Assembly: GCA_017430835.1 (NCBI GenBank)
Contig: JAFRMD010000130.1
Span: forward strand, 1 to 12,028
DNA length: 12,028 bases
Reading direction: 5' to 3'
DNA from: Methanosphaera sp.
Lineage (GTDB): Archaea > Methanobacteriota > Methanobacteria > Methanobacteriales > Methanobacteriaceae
Part shown: piece by piece, positions 1 to 6,296 of the stretch
Layout: each line of letters begins with the position of its first letter
Position numbering within the stretch: the stretch's first letter is position 1
Notes under the pieces: model-generated
Database searches by the model: none
What the model was told of the DNA's origin: nothing
The model's input: the letters and a program-made list of their open reading frames with translations, nothing else
Position numbers and translations under genes: made by a program

Positions 1-910
1 GACAATTATTTTGCTATGTAAATTGTATATATTTTTATATTACATATTAAACATAATGTCAAGTTATGTTTGATAATTATGAACATAGTTATAAGAAAAT
101 CTTGTTAAAAAACATCTAAACGGAATTGTTGCACGTTCTCTTTTTCATGTTATTTTTTTGCTCCTCCTATAAAGATTTAAAGAATATATTTTTTTTACAT
201 TCTTATTCATCTTCTTAAATTTTGTATTGATAATAAAAAGGTTTTATCTGAGATTATGGGTTGTTATAGGAATTTCTGACATGTTGTTGGAATTCCTAAT
301 AAATATGAAATTTATTGTCTTATGTAATTTCCTATAAGTTTGTATTATTCAACATAAACTCACCTAATTTATTATCAATTATATCTTTTAGAATTACTAA
401 TTAATAAATATACTACTTTTATTACTTATTTAGAAACTGTATTGTAGCTTTTAATTTTATCAGATAATTATCCATAGCTTTTATTTTATTTATCTGAATT
501 ATTTTCGTTTATATGGGGCTTAATGGATTATTCATATATTTAGGTTAAAGGGGGGGTATCATTCATGTTTCATTATTTAAAGTTGTCTCGCCGATTTGTT
601 TGTATTTTTACTTAGTTTTATCGTTTTTGGAATGTTTTTTCCAGTATTTTTTATTCTTTGTTTAAGTGTTTTTTATATTATTTTTTTGGGGTGTGGTCAT
701 TGGTTGGCATTTATAAAAAATATTTGTTTTGAGTATTTTTCCATAATTTCCACTTCGTTATATTTCTGTATCGCGTAATCTTACGCATATTTTTATATTA
801 TTATTTTCATATTTTTAAATTATATTGATATTATTATTATAAATTCTACGATATTCTTAAAAACTTTACATTAATATATTAGTACTTACAAAGTATACTT
901 GTGAGTAAAA
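1..910. other. Gene-free AT-rich region with small repeats
   Basis: I see no convincing gene in this stretch. Inverted copies of a TTATAGGAATT-like word lie at 265-275, 291-298 and 327-338 and could form alternative stems. An imperfect direct repeat beginning AGCTTTTA occurs at 446 and 476 (period about 30). On the minus strand a purine-rich AGGAGGAG (about 161-168) is followed by a ten-codon frame (about 146-114), too short to name. A T-rich plus-strand frame at 596-778 (TTG start) would encode a hydrophobic 60-residue peptide, but it has no ribosome binding site at the right distance and its composition is what a T-rich strand gives by chance. A possible TATA element for the AbrB-like frame lies near 871-881. 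Confidence 0.6.
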
Positions 911-1036
911 ATGAAAAAAGCAATATCAAGGGTATATGGAAATCAGATTACCATACTGCCCGCTAATATACGTAAAGAAATTCTAGTTGAAGATTTTGAT
1001 GGAAAGAACATTTCTAGAATAGTAAATATGACATAA
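911..1036 (+). CDS. Truncated AbrB/MazE-like DNA-binding domain (41 residues)
   Basis: This frame is shorter than usual ORF cut-offs. It opens at ATG 911, has an in-frame TGA just upstream at 902, and ends at TAA 1034-1036. The translation reads KKAISRVYGNQITILP followed by ANIRKEILVEDFDG. That is the hallmark of a swapped-hairpin AbrB/SpoVT domain: a valine-rich strand, a Gly-Asn-Gln-Ile-Thr turn, then Pro-x-x-Ile-Arg-Lys and an acidic ED-D loop. It carries one extra residue (ILP rather than IP), and the second half of the domain is degenerate. Family members are antitoxins or transcription regulators, usually 70-90 residues or more when complete. The stop lies about 125 bp from the right end of the tnpB element, so decay beside a mobile element is plausible. 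No toxin gene follows. A TATA-like TTAATATATTA lies about 30 bp upstream. It could be a functional mini-protein, but a gene remnant is more likely. Confidence 0.4.
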   Translation: MKKAISRVYGNQITILPANIRKEILVEDFDGKNISRIVNMT

Positions 1037-1160
1037 CCATGATTTAATTGATTTAAAAAGTATTAGATGGATAACAGTAAAAGGTGATTGTTCTAATAAT
1101 ATTTGCACATTATCGTTATTTTTTTTCTTTGAAAAGTAATGATGATATTGTATTGATTTA

Positions 1161-1315
1161 TTGAACCTCCCCATCTTGTAGAAGATGGGGATTCTTGGGT
1201 TGTTGAAATCACTACTGATTCCAAAGATTACCAAGCTATCCCCCTCGCACCGAGGGTTCATCACAGGAAGTGTTGTATTATTTTTCCTGTGAATAATTTA
1301 TATATATTATTTTTT
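1161..1315 (-). ncRNA. Probable omega RNA (reRNA) of TnpB / right end of element
   Basis: Directly downstream of the tnpB stop, minus strand, is an unusually GC-rich, highly structured stretch in an AT-rich setting. In minus-strand order it holds a 9-bp stem with a 14-nt loop (1292-1284 with 1269-1261), a 6-bp CCCTCG/CGAGGG stem with a 3-nt loop (1256-1242), an unpaired GATAGCTTGGTAATCTTTGG-type linker, and a perfect 9-bp stem CCCCATCTT/AAGATGGGG with a 4-nt loop (1190-1169). It ends at TTCAA (1165-1161). TnpB proteins use an RNA made from the 3' end of tnpB plus the right end as guide scaffold. By that model the guide would be the minus-strand bases from 1160 downward. The structure is seen; the RNA role is inferred from the family. 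Confidence 0.65.
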
Positions 1316-2470
1316 TTATGTTATTGTTGTTTCATCTAACAAATTACTGGCTAGTTTTTTTAATCCTTCGTATAGTATGTTTTTTGCTGCATTGATGTCT
1401 CTGTCGTGTTCTGTGTTACAATGGGGGCATGTCCATGTTCTTATGTCGAGTGTTAGTTCTTCGTATTTTTCTTTGCATACATTACATAGTTTGCTTGATG
1501 GGAAGAACGTATCTACTTGTATGAAGTTTCTGTTGTTCCAGTGGCATTTGTATTTGATCATGCTGATGAATTTGCTTATGCTTATTGCTTGTAGTTTGGG
1601 TGCAAGTTTTTTGTTTTGCATCATGCCTTTGATGTTTAGTGTTTCCATGAATATGTTTTGATGATTGCGGACAATGGTGTAGCTTATTTTATGTAGGAAA
1701 TCGTCTAGTTTATTATTTCTTTTATCTATCCATTTCCAGTATTTTTGTAGTGTTTTGTAGTAGTTGTGGCTTCCATATTTTTGTCGGCTCATTTTTCTTT
1801 GGTATTTTTCTATCATTTCATTTTCATGTTTGAGGTCTAAATTGGCTATCTTAGTACCGTCATCCAATGTTGCAAATGTTTTCATACCCATATCTATGCC
1901 TACATTACCACGACAATGTGGCCATGGAGTATAATCAATTTCTACATTAACAACAGCATAATATTTTCCATTTTTGAATTTAATTGTTGCATTGTTAATT
2001 TTAGAAGTATGAAGATATATCTGATATTCATCACTTGTTTTATATTTTATAAATCCCAGTATGGGTACTCTTAACTTGTTGTTTTCTACCCTTATACTAT
2101 TGTTATTATTTTGTACCCTGAATGTTTTTTTAGTCTTTTTAAGAGATTTAAATGTCGGATAATTGGAAGTATTATTGAAAAATTGTGTGAAAGATTGTGA
2201 TAAGTCTCTTAGTACTTGTTGTAAACTGGTGGATTCACTATCTTTCAAAAATGTGAATTCTTTTTTCAAATCTTTAAGAATATTATTAAACAAGATTAAT
2301 GATGGATAAATCTCTTTTCCATTTTCCATAGCTTCTTCATACATCTGATTGTATCGCTCCAGTACCTTATTCCATACAAATCGTGCATTTCCGATGTTCT
2401 GATGTATCGGTGGAATAAGCTCATCCTTGGGATATATTCGAATTTCCAAACCTTTGTTTATCAATACCAT
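1316..2470 (-). CDS. tnpB: TnpB, RNA-guided nuclease of IS200/IS605-type element
   Basis: This is a 384-residue protein of normal TnpB length. The N-terminal helix-turn-helix/wedge region (about 1-130) has the usual KGLEIRIYPKDE and NIGNARFVWN motifs. The RuvC-like nuclease has its three acidic residues: D193 in GIDMGMKTFA, E276 in IFMETLNIKGM and D358 in DRDINAAKNI. A four-cysteine zinc ribbon (C329, C332, C348, C351) lies between the second and third, as in OrfB_Zn_ribbon proteins. All catalytic and zinc residues are intact, so the protein could be active. TnpB cuts DNA next to a short TAM motif under guidance of an RNA from the element's right end, which helps keep the element in place. 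ATG 2470 is preceded by a weak AGAAGGT site about 10 nt upstream. No tnpA accompanies it. Confidence 0.95.
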   Translation of the reverse strand: MVLINKGLEIRIYPKDELIPPIHQNIGNARFVWNKVLERYNQMYEEAMENGKEIYPSLILFNNILKDLKKEFTFLKDSESTSLQQVLRDLSQSFTQFFNNTSNYPTFKSLKKTKKTFRVQNNNNSIRVENNKLRVPILGFIKYKTSDEYQIYLHTSKINNATIKFKNGKYYAVVNVEIDYTPWPHCRGNVGIDMGMKTFATLDDGTKIANLDLKHENEMIEKYQRKMSRQKYGSHNYYKTLQKYWKWIDKRNNKLDDFLHKISYTIVRNHQNIFMETLNIKGMMQNKKLAPKLQAISISKFISMIKYKCHWNNRNFIQVDTFFPSSKLCNVCKEKYEELTLDIRTWTCPHCNTEHDRDINAAKNILYEGLKKLASNLLDETTIT

Positions 2471-2930
2471 AATATATTATACCTTCTAAAAATCCATTCT
2501 TTTTTTTTTAATTTAAAGACTAGAATACAACAAAAAGATATACCTATTTTTTCTTTATTGGGGAAACTTCTAGTAATTAGAGATATTACTTAATTATTCC
2601 TATCCTCATAATCTTTTTCATCAGAATTTTTTTTCTAGATGTTTATTTGTTGTCTAATCCTTTTTCCAATAGGGAATATTTTTTCCCAGATGTAATAACT
2701 TTTAAAATAATTTATTACTAATATAATCAATTCTTTAAGTTTGATTTATAATATATATTACTTTGTTTATATACTGTTATTACTTCTTGTATTACTTTAT
2801 AATTTTTATAGTATTAATACTTTTGCTATTGTTAATACTTTTGGGTACTATGTTTGAAAAATTTTCATCCCCTACCTTAGAGGTAGGGGTATTCGCTTTT
2901 GGATAAAAAAAGTAATTAAAAAGAAGAAGA
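2471..2930. other. AT-rich gene-free stretch between tnpB and the DUF3021 gene
   Basis: No gene is supported here. It holds a weak 5-bp hairpin GGGAA/TTCCC at 2672-2687, a pair of direct repeats TTAATACTTTTG at 2814-2825 and 2832-2843 (period 18), and the strong hairpin at 2869-2889 listed separately. Part or all may be the left arm of the tnpB element. I found no remnant of a TnpA histidine motif in it. Confidence 0.6.
2869..2889 (-). repeat. Strong hairpin resembling an IS605 end; also possible terminator
   Basis: A perfect 9-bp stem, CCCCTACCT with AGGTAGGGG, has a 3-nt loop. On the minus strand it is preceded by GAATA and followed by ATGAAAATTTTTCAA. The tnpB right end has the same design: GAAT, a hairpin with CCCC and GGGG outer pairs, and a TTCAA further on. 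It lies 42 bp past the DUF3021 stop, so it could also end that transcript. No omega-RNA core sequence precedes it, because the DUF3021 gene occupies that place. It may therefore be the left-end hairpin of the tnpB element or a solo remnant. Confidence 0.6.
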
Positions 2931-3368
2931 TTATTCATCTTTATTGATAATTCTGATTTTCTGATTTAACTCTTTTGCCTGATAATAATCATACAGGTAG
3001 AATCCAATCCAGAATATAACGGTAAATATTATTGTCGTTACGGCAAATGATATGAATGGATCAAGTCCCTTATCAAGGGGAATCCAGCCGAGTATCATGG
3101 CACTTAAAAACAGTGTAGTCAATCCGCATATCATCTGAATCAATACCTGTAGTGCCAAAGGCAAATCTTCCCTATCATATATGAATCCACTAAGCGAAAA
3201 AGCCCATCCTATGATTATCGATGCCAATATGGACTTGGATAGGTATAATCCATCAAAGCTAACGCTCTGTGAACTTAACGTTGAAATAAGCACTATTACC
3301 ATACATAATATGAAGCATCCAACGAATGCCCCTAATGCCAGTTGTTTAACTATGTCAATTAATTTCAT
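2931..3368 (-). CDS. DUF3021 family four-helix membrane protein
   Basis: The protein has 145 residues and four predicted membrane segments at about 10-30, 46-63, 71-94 and 104-126. A charged loop, IYDREDLP, sits between the second and third, and the tail is charged (about 129-145). This topology, the pairing with a LytTR regulator directly upstream, and segments such as the IIIGWAFSLSG helix and the ELNQKIR tail are typical of DUF3021 proteins. In Firmicutes these are encoded next to LytTR transcription factors and probably act as their membrane partner or inhibitor; the exact role is not established. The gene follows the LytTR gene after 16 nt and has a GGAG site about 10 nt before ATG 3368, so the two are almost certainly cotranscribed. 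This is uncommon in archaea and suggests gain from gut bacteria. Confidence 0.88.
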   Translation of the reverse strand: MKLIDIVKQLALGAFVGCFILCMVIVLISTLSSQSVSFDGLYLSKSILASIIIGWAFSLSGFIYDREDLPLALQVLIQMICGLTTLFLSAMILGWIPLDKGLDPFISFAVTTIIFTVIFWIGFYLYDYYQAKELNQKIRIINKDE

Positions 3369-3384
3369 CTAATTCACGCTCCAA

Positions 3385-3843
3385 TTATATGTCTAAGGAT
3401 TGTTTAAATGTTGGCAGATATTTTCTGCTAATGGTATCCTTCAGGTCATTTTTAAGCTCTACAAACATCATACCTCTAAATGATGGTGCTACACGATTAA
3501 TCTTATGAATATTTATGATGGTAGTCTTGGATATTCGTACAAAGGATGAGTCAAGAATATCCTCCAATTGATATAATGGCTTTTTTGATGTATATTCATC
3601 CTTCTGGGTATATACTACCACCTGCTTGTTTTCTATGCGTATCATGTAAATGTCACTATAATCCAGTAGTGATATGTCCTGTCCATTGCTGACTGCCAGT
3701 AATGACGGCTTGTCATTATATTCATCATCCTCCAGTATTTCAATGGCCTTTTGAATATTATCAGTGAGCTTATCGGTATATATCTCAGTGTAGGCTTCTT
3801 TGATGTCCTTTGATAGGAATAATTCAACTTTCAATTCGTTCAT
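3385..3843 (-). CDS. LytTR-domain DNA-binding transcriptional regulator
   Basis: This 152-residue protein has a short N-terminal region (1-48; helical, acidic) and a C-terminal LytTR DNA-binding domain (about 50-150). Recognisable parts are DYSDIYMIRIENKQVVVYT, the YTSKKPLYQLEDIL helix, the FVRISKTTIINIHKI motif and a C-terminal KYLPTFKQSL helix. There is no response-regulator receiver domain, so it belongs to the stand-alone LytTR type encoded with DUF3021 membrane proteins. LytTR proteins bind paired direct repeats about two helical turns apart. The start, ATG 3843, directly follows GAGGG, a very short spacing, but no better start exists. Three phased repeats lie just upstream (3852-3879), which fits self-regulation. 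LytTR regulators are bacterial in the main, so lateral gain is likely. Confidence 0.93.
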   Translation of the reverse strand: MNELKVELFLSKDIKEAYTEIYTDKLTDNIQKAIEILEDDEYNDKPSLLAVSNGQDISLLDYSDIYMIRIENKQVVVYTQKDEYTSKKPLYQLEDILDSSFVRISKTTIINIHKINRVAPSFRGMMFVELKNDLKDTISRKYLPTFKQSLDI

Positions 3844-3851
3844 CCCTCTAT

Positions 3852-3899
3852 GTTAATTTAGTTTAACTAAGTTTAACTCCTAATTCTATAATTTATTTT
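3852..3899 (-). promoter_or_regulatory. Promoter of lytTR operon with three 10-bp-phased GTTAA repeats
   Basis: On the minus strand a TATA-like AAATAAATTATAG (about 3887-3899) is followed by AGTTAAAC (3878-3871), AGTTAAAC (3868-3861) and AAATTAAC (3859-3852). The copies are about one helical turn apart, and the first and third are about 20 bp apart. They overlap the expected transcription start and end 8 bp before the start codon. The GTT core recalls the LytTR/AgrA half-site. Autorepression is the natural reading, but it is inferred. Confidence 0.5.
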
Positions 3900-3900
3900 T

Positions 3901-4065
3901 ATGTATCTTAATTTAAATATTAATATCTCCAGATATTATCCTTATGTAACGATAAATGCAATCATGGAGACTGCAATTAAAATAGCAGTATGTGAATCAA
4001 TGGCTGACAATATTCATATCAGCATCCACAATCCAAATTACCAAATGCTTTTTAATCGCTACTAA
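3901..4065 (+). CDS. Possible 54-residue small protein, divergent to lytTR
   Basis: An open frame runs from ATG 3901 to TAA 4063-4065, with an inner ATG at 3964 giving 33 residues. The composition is mixed and protein-like (segments include METAIKIAVCESMADN and HISIHNPNYQMLFNRY) rather than the low-complexity Phe/Ile/Lys typical of chance frames here. However, no Shine-Dalgarno site precedes either start, and I recognise no family. It lies antisense to the likely leader of the lytTR operon. Alternatives are a gene remnant or a chance frame. Confidence 0.2.
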   Translation: MYLNLNINISRYYPYVTINAIMETAIKIAVCESMADNIHISIHNPNYQMLFNRY

Positions 4066-4078
4066 TACTATATTCCTT

Positions 4079-4142
4079 AGTATATAAAGGACTGTTTATG
4101 CATCGAGTTAAGATGCATTTTAATGTGATTAAGTTGCATAAA
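4079..4142. promoter_or_regulatory. TATA element and 21-bp-spaced TTAAGnTGCAT direct repeats
   Basis: TTAAGATGCAT (4108-4118) and TTAAGTTGCAT (4129-4139) are direct repeats exactly 21 bp apart. With the preceding base they read GTTAAG and ATTAAG, close to the core of LytTR/AgrA half-sites, which sit 21-22 bp apart in paired sites. TTTATGCA (4095-4102) and TGCATAAA (4135-4142) also form an inverted repeat. A strong TATA box lies at 4081-4088 (TTTATATA on the minus strand, inside CCTTTATATACTAAGG). Read leftward, the repeats would lie upstream of this promoter, whose transcript would enter the lytTR operon after a leader of about 215 nt. Function is inferred. Confidence 0.4.
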
Positions 4143-4182
4143 ACAGATGCTGAAATGCAATTGAAAAAAAGATGTGGGAAGT

Positions 4183-5547
4183 TTAGGTGGTATTTGCATT
4201 TTTTACTTTTTTGATGAAAAGTTCAAATACTATTAGTGATATTGCAGAACCTATGATAAGACCCATTATAAATCCATTTAATACACCATTTACGCCATAG
4301 TTTAACAATATACCAAAGAGGTAGGATAACAGTACAACAAATACCAACTCCCGTACAACCGTTAAAAGCAATGATATTGTACCCTTTCCCATACCCTGAA
4401 ATACCATTGCACATATACCACCGACCGGCGTTACAACCAGAAATACTGATACTATACGCAATACATCAATTATCAAATTATATAGTCCACTGTTTGCCTG
4501 ATTATATGTAAATAGCATTGCCAGTTGTGGTGCAAATAATACTATCAGCACTGTGATTATAGTAGCTATCATCAGACTAATCTTAATGCCGTAATGACAT
4601 GTAGTCTTAACCTTGTCATATTCCTTTGCTCCATAAGCTACACCTGCAACCGTTATTGCTGATGTACCAATGGCAATACATGGCATCATACCCAGCTGCA
4701 GGATAATGAATGATATGTTGAATGCCGCAATTATGCTAGTACCTGACACAATCACTAGCATTGAATTAAGGATTATGTTTACCATTGATATTATGAACTC
4801 TTCAAGACTGGCCGGTATACCGACGGTCAATATGTCCCTAATGTAACTTGAATGATACTTGAAGTTTCTAACGTTGTAGTTTATATACGTATTTTTCTTG
4901 ATAAATAGCCAGTAAACAGCTACAAGTGTAGGTATTATCGATGCTACTACAGTAGCAAGGGCAGCACCCTTTATTCCAAGATCAAATACATAGATAAATA
5001 TAGGATCAAGAATCATGTTAAGTACTTCAACTGCCGCCATGACAAAGGTAGCCTTCTTCATATCACCTTCTGCTCTTAACTGACTTGAAAACAGTAGATT
5101 GAATAGGAATGCAAAGCTACCCAATAGAATAGGTATGCCGTAATCACGGGCATAATTCATTACGCTACCGGCACCCATGTATACCACTATATCATCAAAA
5201 AATGGAAGTACAATAAGTGGAATCAATATTGATACCACCGTAACAATCAACAATGAATGAAGTGCACTGTTTCCCGCGTCATCCTTTTGTTTTGAACCGA
5301 TAAATCGTGATATTGAAGAGTTTGAACCTGCTCCAAGTCCATTGCCCATGCCTATAATTATCATGAATAATGGCGATACAAATCCTATGGCCGCAAGCAC
5401 GTCTGTACCCAGACCCGCAACCCATATCCTGTCAATGATATTGTTAAAACTGATTAGCAGCAATGCAAAGACCATAGGGATAGCGATTTTTATAAGGGCC
5501 TTCTTGGGATCTCCCCTTAGAATTTCAATATTTTCATTTTCTTCCAA
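4183..5547 (-). CDS. MATE family multidrug efflux transporter
   Basis: This is a 454-residue, very hydrophobic protein of normal MATE length with about twelve membrane segments in two halves. Family features are the N-terminal GDPKKALIKIAIPM, the first helix with IDRIWVAGLG, the loop GNGLGAGSNSSISRFIG, and the second-half equivalent GIPASLEEFIISMVN. MATE proteins export cationic drugs or metabolites in exchange for sodium ions or protons across the cell membrane; the substrate here is unknown. The start is TTG 5547: an excellent AAGGAGGG (5554-5561) lies about 6 nt upstream, and the next in-frame Met is residue 25, inside the first helix. It appears to be a single-gene unit, with a 101-bp gap to the secreted protein upstream and a 339-bp gap before lytTR. 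Regulation by LytTR is possible but not shown. Confidence 0.95.
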   Translation of the reverse strand: MEENENIEILRGDPKKALIKIAIPMVFALLLISFNNIIDRIWVAGLGTDVLAAIGFVSPLFMIIIGMGNGLGAGSNSSISRFIGSKQKDDAGNSALHSLLIVTVVSILIPLIVLPFFDDIVVYMGAGSVMNYARDYGIPILLGSFAFLFNLLFSSQLRAEGDMKKATFVMAAVEVLNMILDPIFIYVFDLGIKGAALATVVASIIPTLVAVYWLFIKKNTYINYNVRNFKYHSSYIRDILTVGIPASLEEFIISMVNIILNSMLVIVSGTSIIAAFNISFIILQLGMMPCIAIGTSAITVAGVAYGAKEYDKVKTTCHYGIKISLMIATIITVLIVLFAPQLAMLFTYNQANSGLYNLIIDVLRIVSVFLVVTPVGGICAMVFQGMGKGTISLLLTVVRELVFVVLLSYLFGILLNYGVNGVLNGFIMGLIIGSAISLIVFELFIKKVKNANTT

Positions 5548-5553
5548 ACCTGA

Positions 5554-5561
5554 CCCTCCTT
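5554..5561 (-). promoter_or_regulatory. Shine-Dalgarno site fixing the TTG start of the MATE gene
   Basis: Minus-strand AAGGAGGG is followed 6 nt later by TTG (5547-5545). No ATG or GTG in frame lies near it. This is the best ribosome binding site in the window and makes the rare start codon credible. Confidence 0.8.
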
Positions 5562-5647
5562 CATTAATTTAATGTTATACATATATTTCATTGATCTATT
5601 TGATATAATTGACTAGTGCATTTTGTAGTGGGTTAATGCTAATAAGT

Positions 5648-6097
5648 CTATGGATTATATTCATCAAATGATATAATGCCCTGTTTTTTAAATTCAACAT
5701 TTTTCACATATAACACGTCTTTTAATCCATTTCCTAATGATTTGTTTTCAATGATATTGGCTTCAAATTCATCATATATTATTATATCTGTTGCCAGTTC
5801 GGTCGGCAGTTTGTCTGCCTCATCACTGTCCATTAGAACCATATAATGGCGTCCGGTAAATACCTTCTTGTCATATAGGGATTCCATCCACGCCAATGTT
5901 TCATTGCTGTGATTTTCATAATATTTATGGGTTTTAATCTCATCAGTTATCCTTTCCAAATCAAATGATTGTTCGGCCGATACGTTAAGTTTACTCCTAT
6001 TTTCGTCATTATTCTCTACAGAATATATTGTACTTGCCGATAGTGGAATCATTATCAAGATGAGTAATATTATAAATAAATAGTTTTTTTTAGTCAT
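5648..6097 (-). CDS. Hypothetical secreted or membrane-anchored protein
   Basis: I do not recognise a family. The protein has 149 residues, with an N-terminal KK and a hydrophobic stretch (about 5-22) followed by SASTIYS. This is a signal peptide or signal anchor, so the remainder (about 25-149) should lie outside the cell. The mature part is acidic and soluble, with no cysteine and no repeat. It includes an N-glycosylation-type sequon NHSNET (62-67) and a beta-rich C-terminal half (RHYMVLMDSDE, TDIIIYDEFEANI). ATG 6097 follows an AAGGATGAT site, close to the archaeal GGAGGTGAT consensus. The gene is divergent from the small TM2-like gene, sharing a 199-bp region that contains a Fur-type box, so iron or metal control is possible. 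Confidence 0.8.
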   Translation of the reverse strand: MTKKNYLFIILLILIMIPLSASTIYSVENNDENRSKLNVSAEQSFDLERITDEIKTHKYYENHSNETLAWMESLYDKKVFTGRHYMVLMDSDEADKLPTELATDIIIYDEFEANIIENKSLGNGLKDVLYVKNVEFKKQGIISFDEYNP

Positions 6098-6171
6098 TCA
6101 AATCATCCTTTAACTTCTGCATATCTATTCTTAAATTTAATATGATACTTCTGTATATATGTTATACACAT

Positions 6172-6198
6172 GAGGTTAAATAATTTTAGATAAACCTC
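6172..6198. repeat. GAGGTT/AACCTC inverted repeat in divergent promoter region
   Basis: A 6-bp inverted repeat (6172-6177 with 6193-6198) has a 15-bp AT-rich spacer. It lies between the two divergent genes, about 75 bp upstream of the secreted-protein start. It could be an operator half-site pair; support is weak. Confidence 0.25.
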
Positions 6199-6226
6199 CC
6201 TATTATTTTTATCATGTTTATTCATC

Positions 6227-6249
6227 TAATGATATTGATAATCATTATA
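6227..6249. promoter_or_regulatory. Near-consensus Fur-type box
   Basis: GATATTGATAATCATTATA (6231-6249) agrees with the classic Fur box GATAATGATAATCATTATC at 17 of 19 positions. It also lies in a 7-bp inverted repeat, TAATGAT (6227-6233) with ATCATTA (6241-6247). It ends at or overlaps the TATA region of the plus-strand gene starting at 6297 and sits 130 bp from the divergent gene at 6097. The match is seen. Binding by a Fur-family (or other metal-responsive) repressor is inferred, and AT-richness raises the chance of coincidence. Confidence 0.45.
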
Positions 6250-6250
6250 T

Positions 6251-6265
6251 ATTAATATAAATAGA
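6251..6265 (+). promoter_or_regulatory. Archaeal promoter (TATA box) of the small TM2-like gene
   Basis: ATTAATATAAATAGA occurs here and, identically over 15 bases, in front of murT on the other strand (11150-11136). A transcription start about 25 bp downstream would fall near 6285, just before or at the AAGGAGGA ribosome binding site. Confidence 0.55.
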
Positions 6266-6296
6266 GTATATAGTAAATAAAAAGGAGGAAAATTTG

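Larger units (their letters stand above)
1161..2889 (-). mobile_element. IS200/IS605-type (IS1341-like) element, tnpB only; left boundary uncertain
   Basis: The element contains tnpB with no TnpA (Y1 HUH transposase) gene anywhere in the window, so it is non-autonomous or dependent on a TnpA elsewhere. The right end (low coordinates, minus-strand orientation) is well marked: a perfect 9-bp hairpin at 1169-1190, then AGG and TTCAA at 1165-1161, a layout typical of IS605-type right ends. The left end is not certain. A similar hairpin at 2869-2889 would give an element of about 1.73 kb with a 398-bp non-coding left arm, roughly the space a lost tnpA would occupy. A weaker hairpin at 2672-2687 is an alternative left end. 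No terminal inverted repeats or target duplications are expected for this family. Confidence 0.55.

Noticed and set aside
596..778. Hydrophobic 60-residue frame with TTG start
   Set aside because: It has no ribosome site at the right distance, and the extreme Phe/Ile/Leu content is expected from a T-rich strand. A fused reading from ATG 564 would need a frameshift.
983..1264. Minus-strand 93-residue frame
   Set aside because: It overlaps the structured right end of the tnpB element and the AbrB-like frame; its sequence is a by-product of the omega-RNA hairpins.
1377..1661. Plus-strand frame opposite tnpB
   Set aside because: It is the shadow of the zinc ribbon and RuvC coding region of tnpB; no family features.
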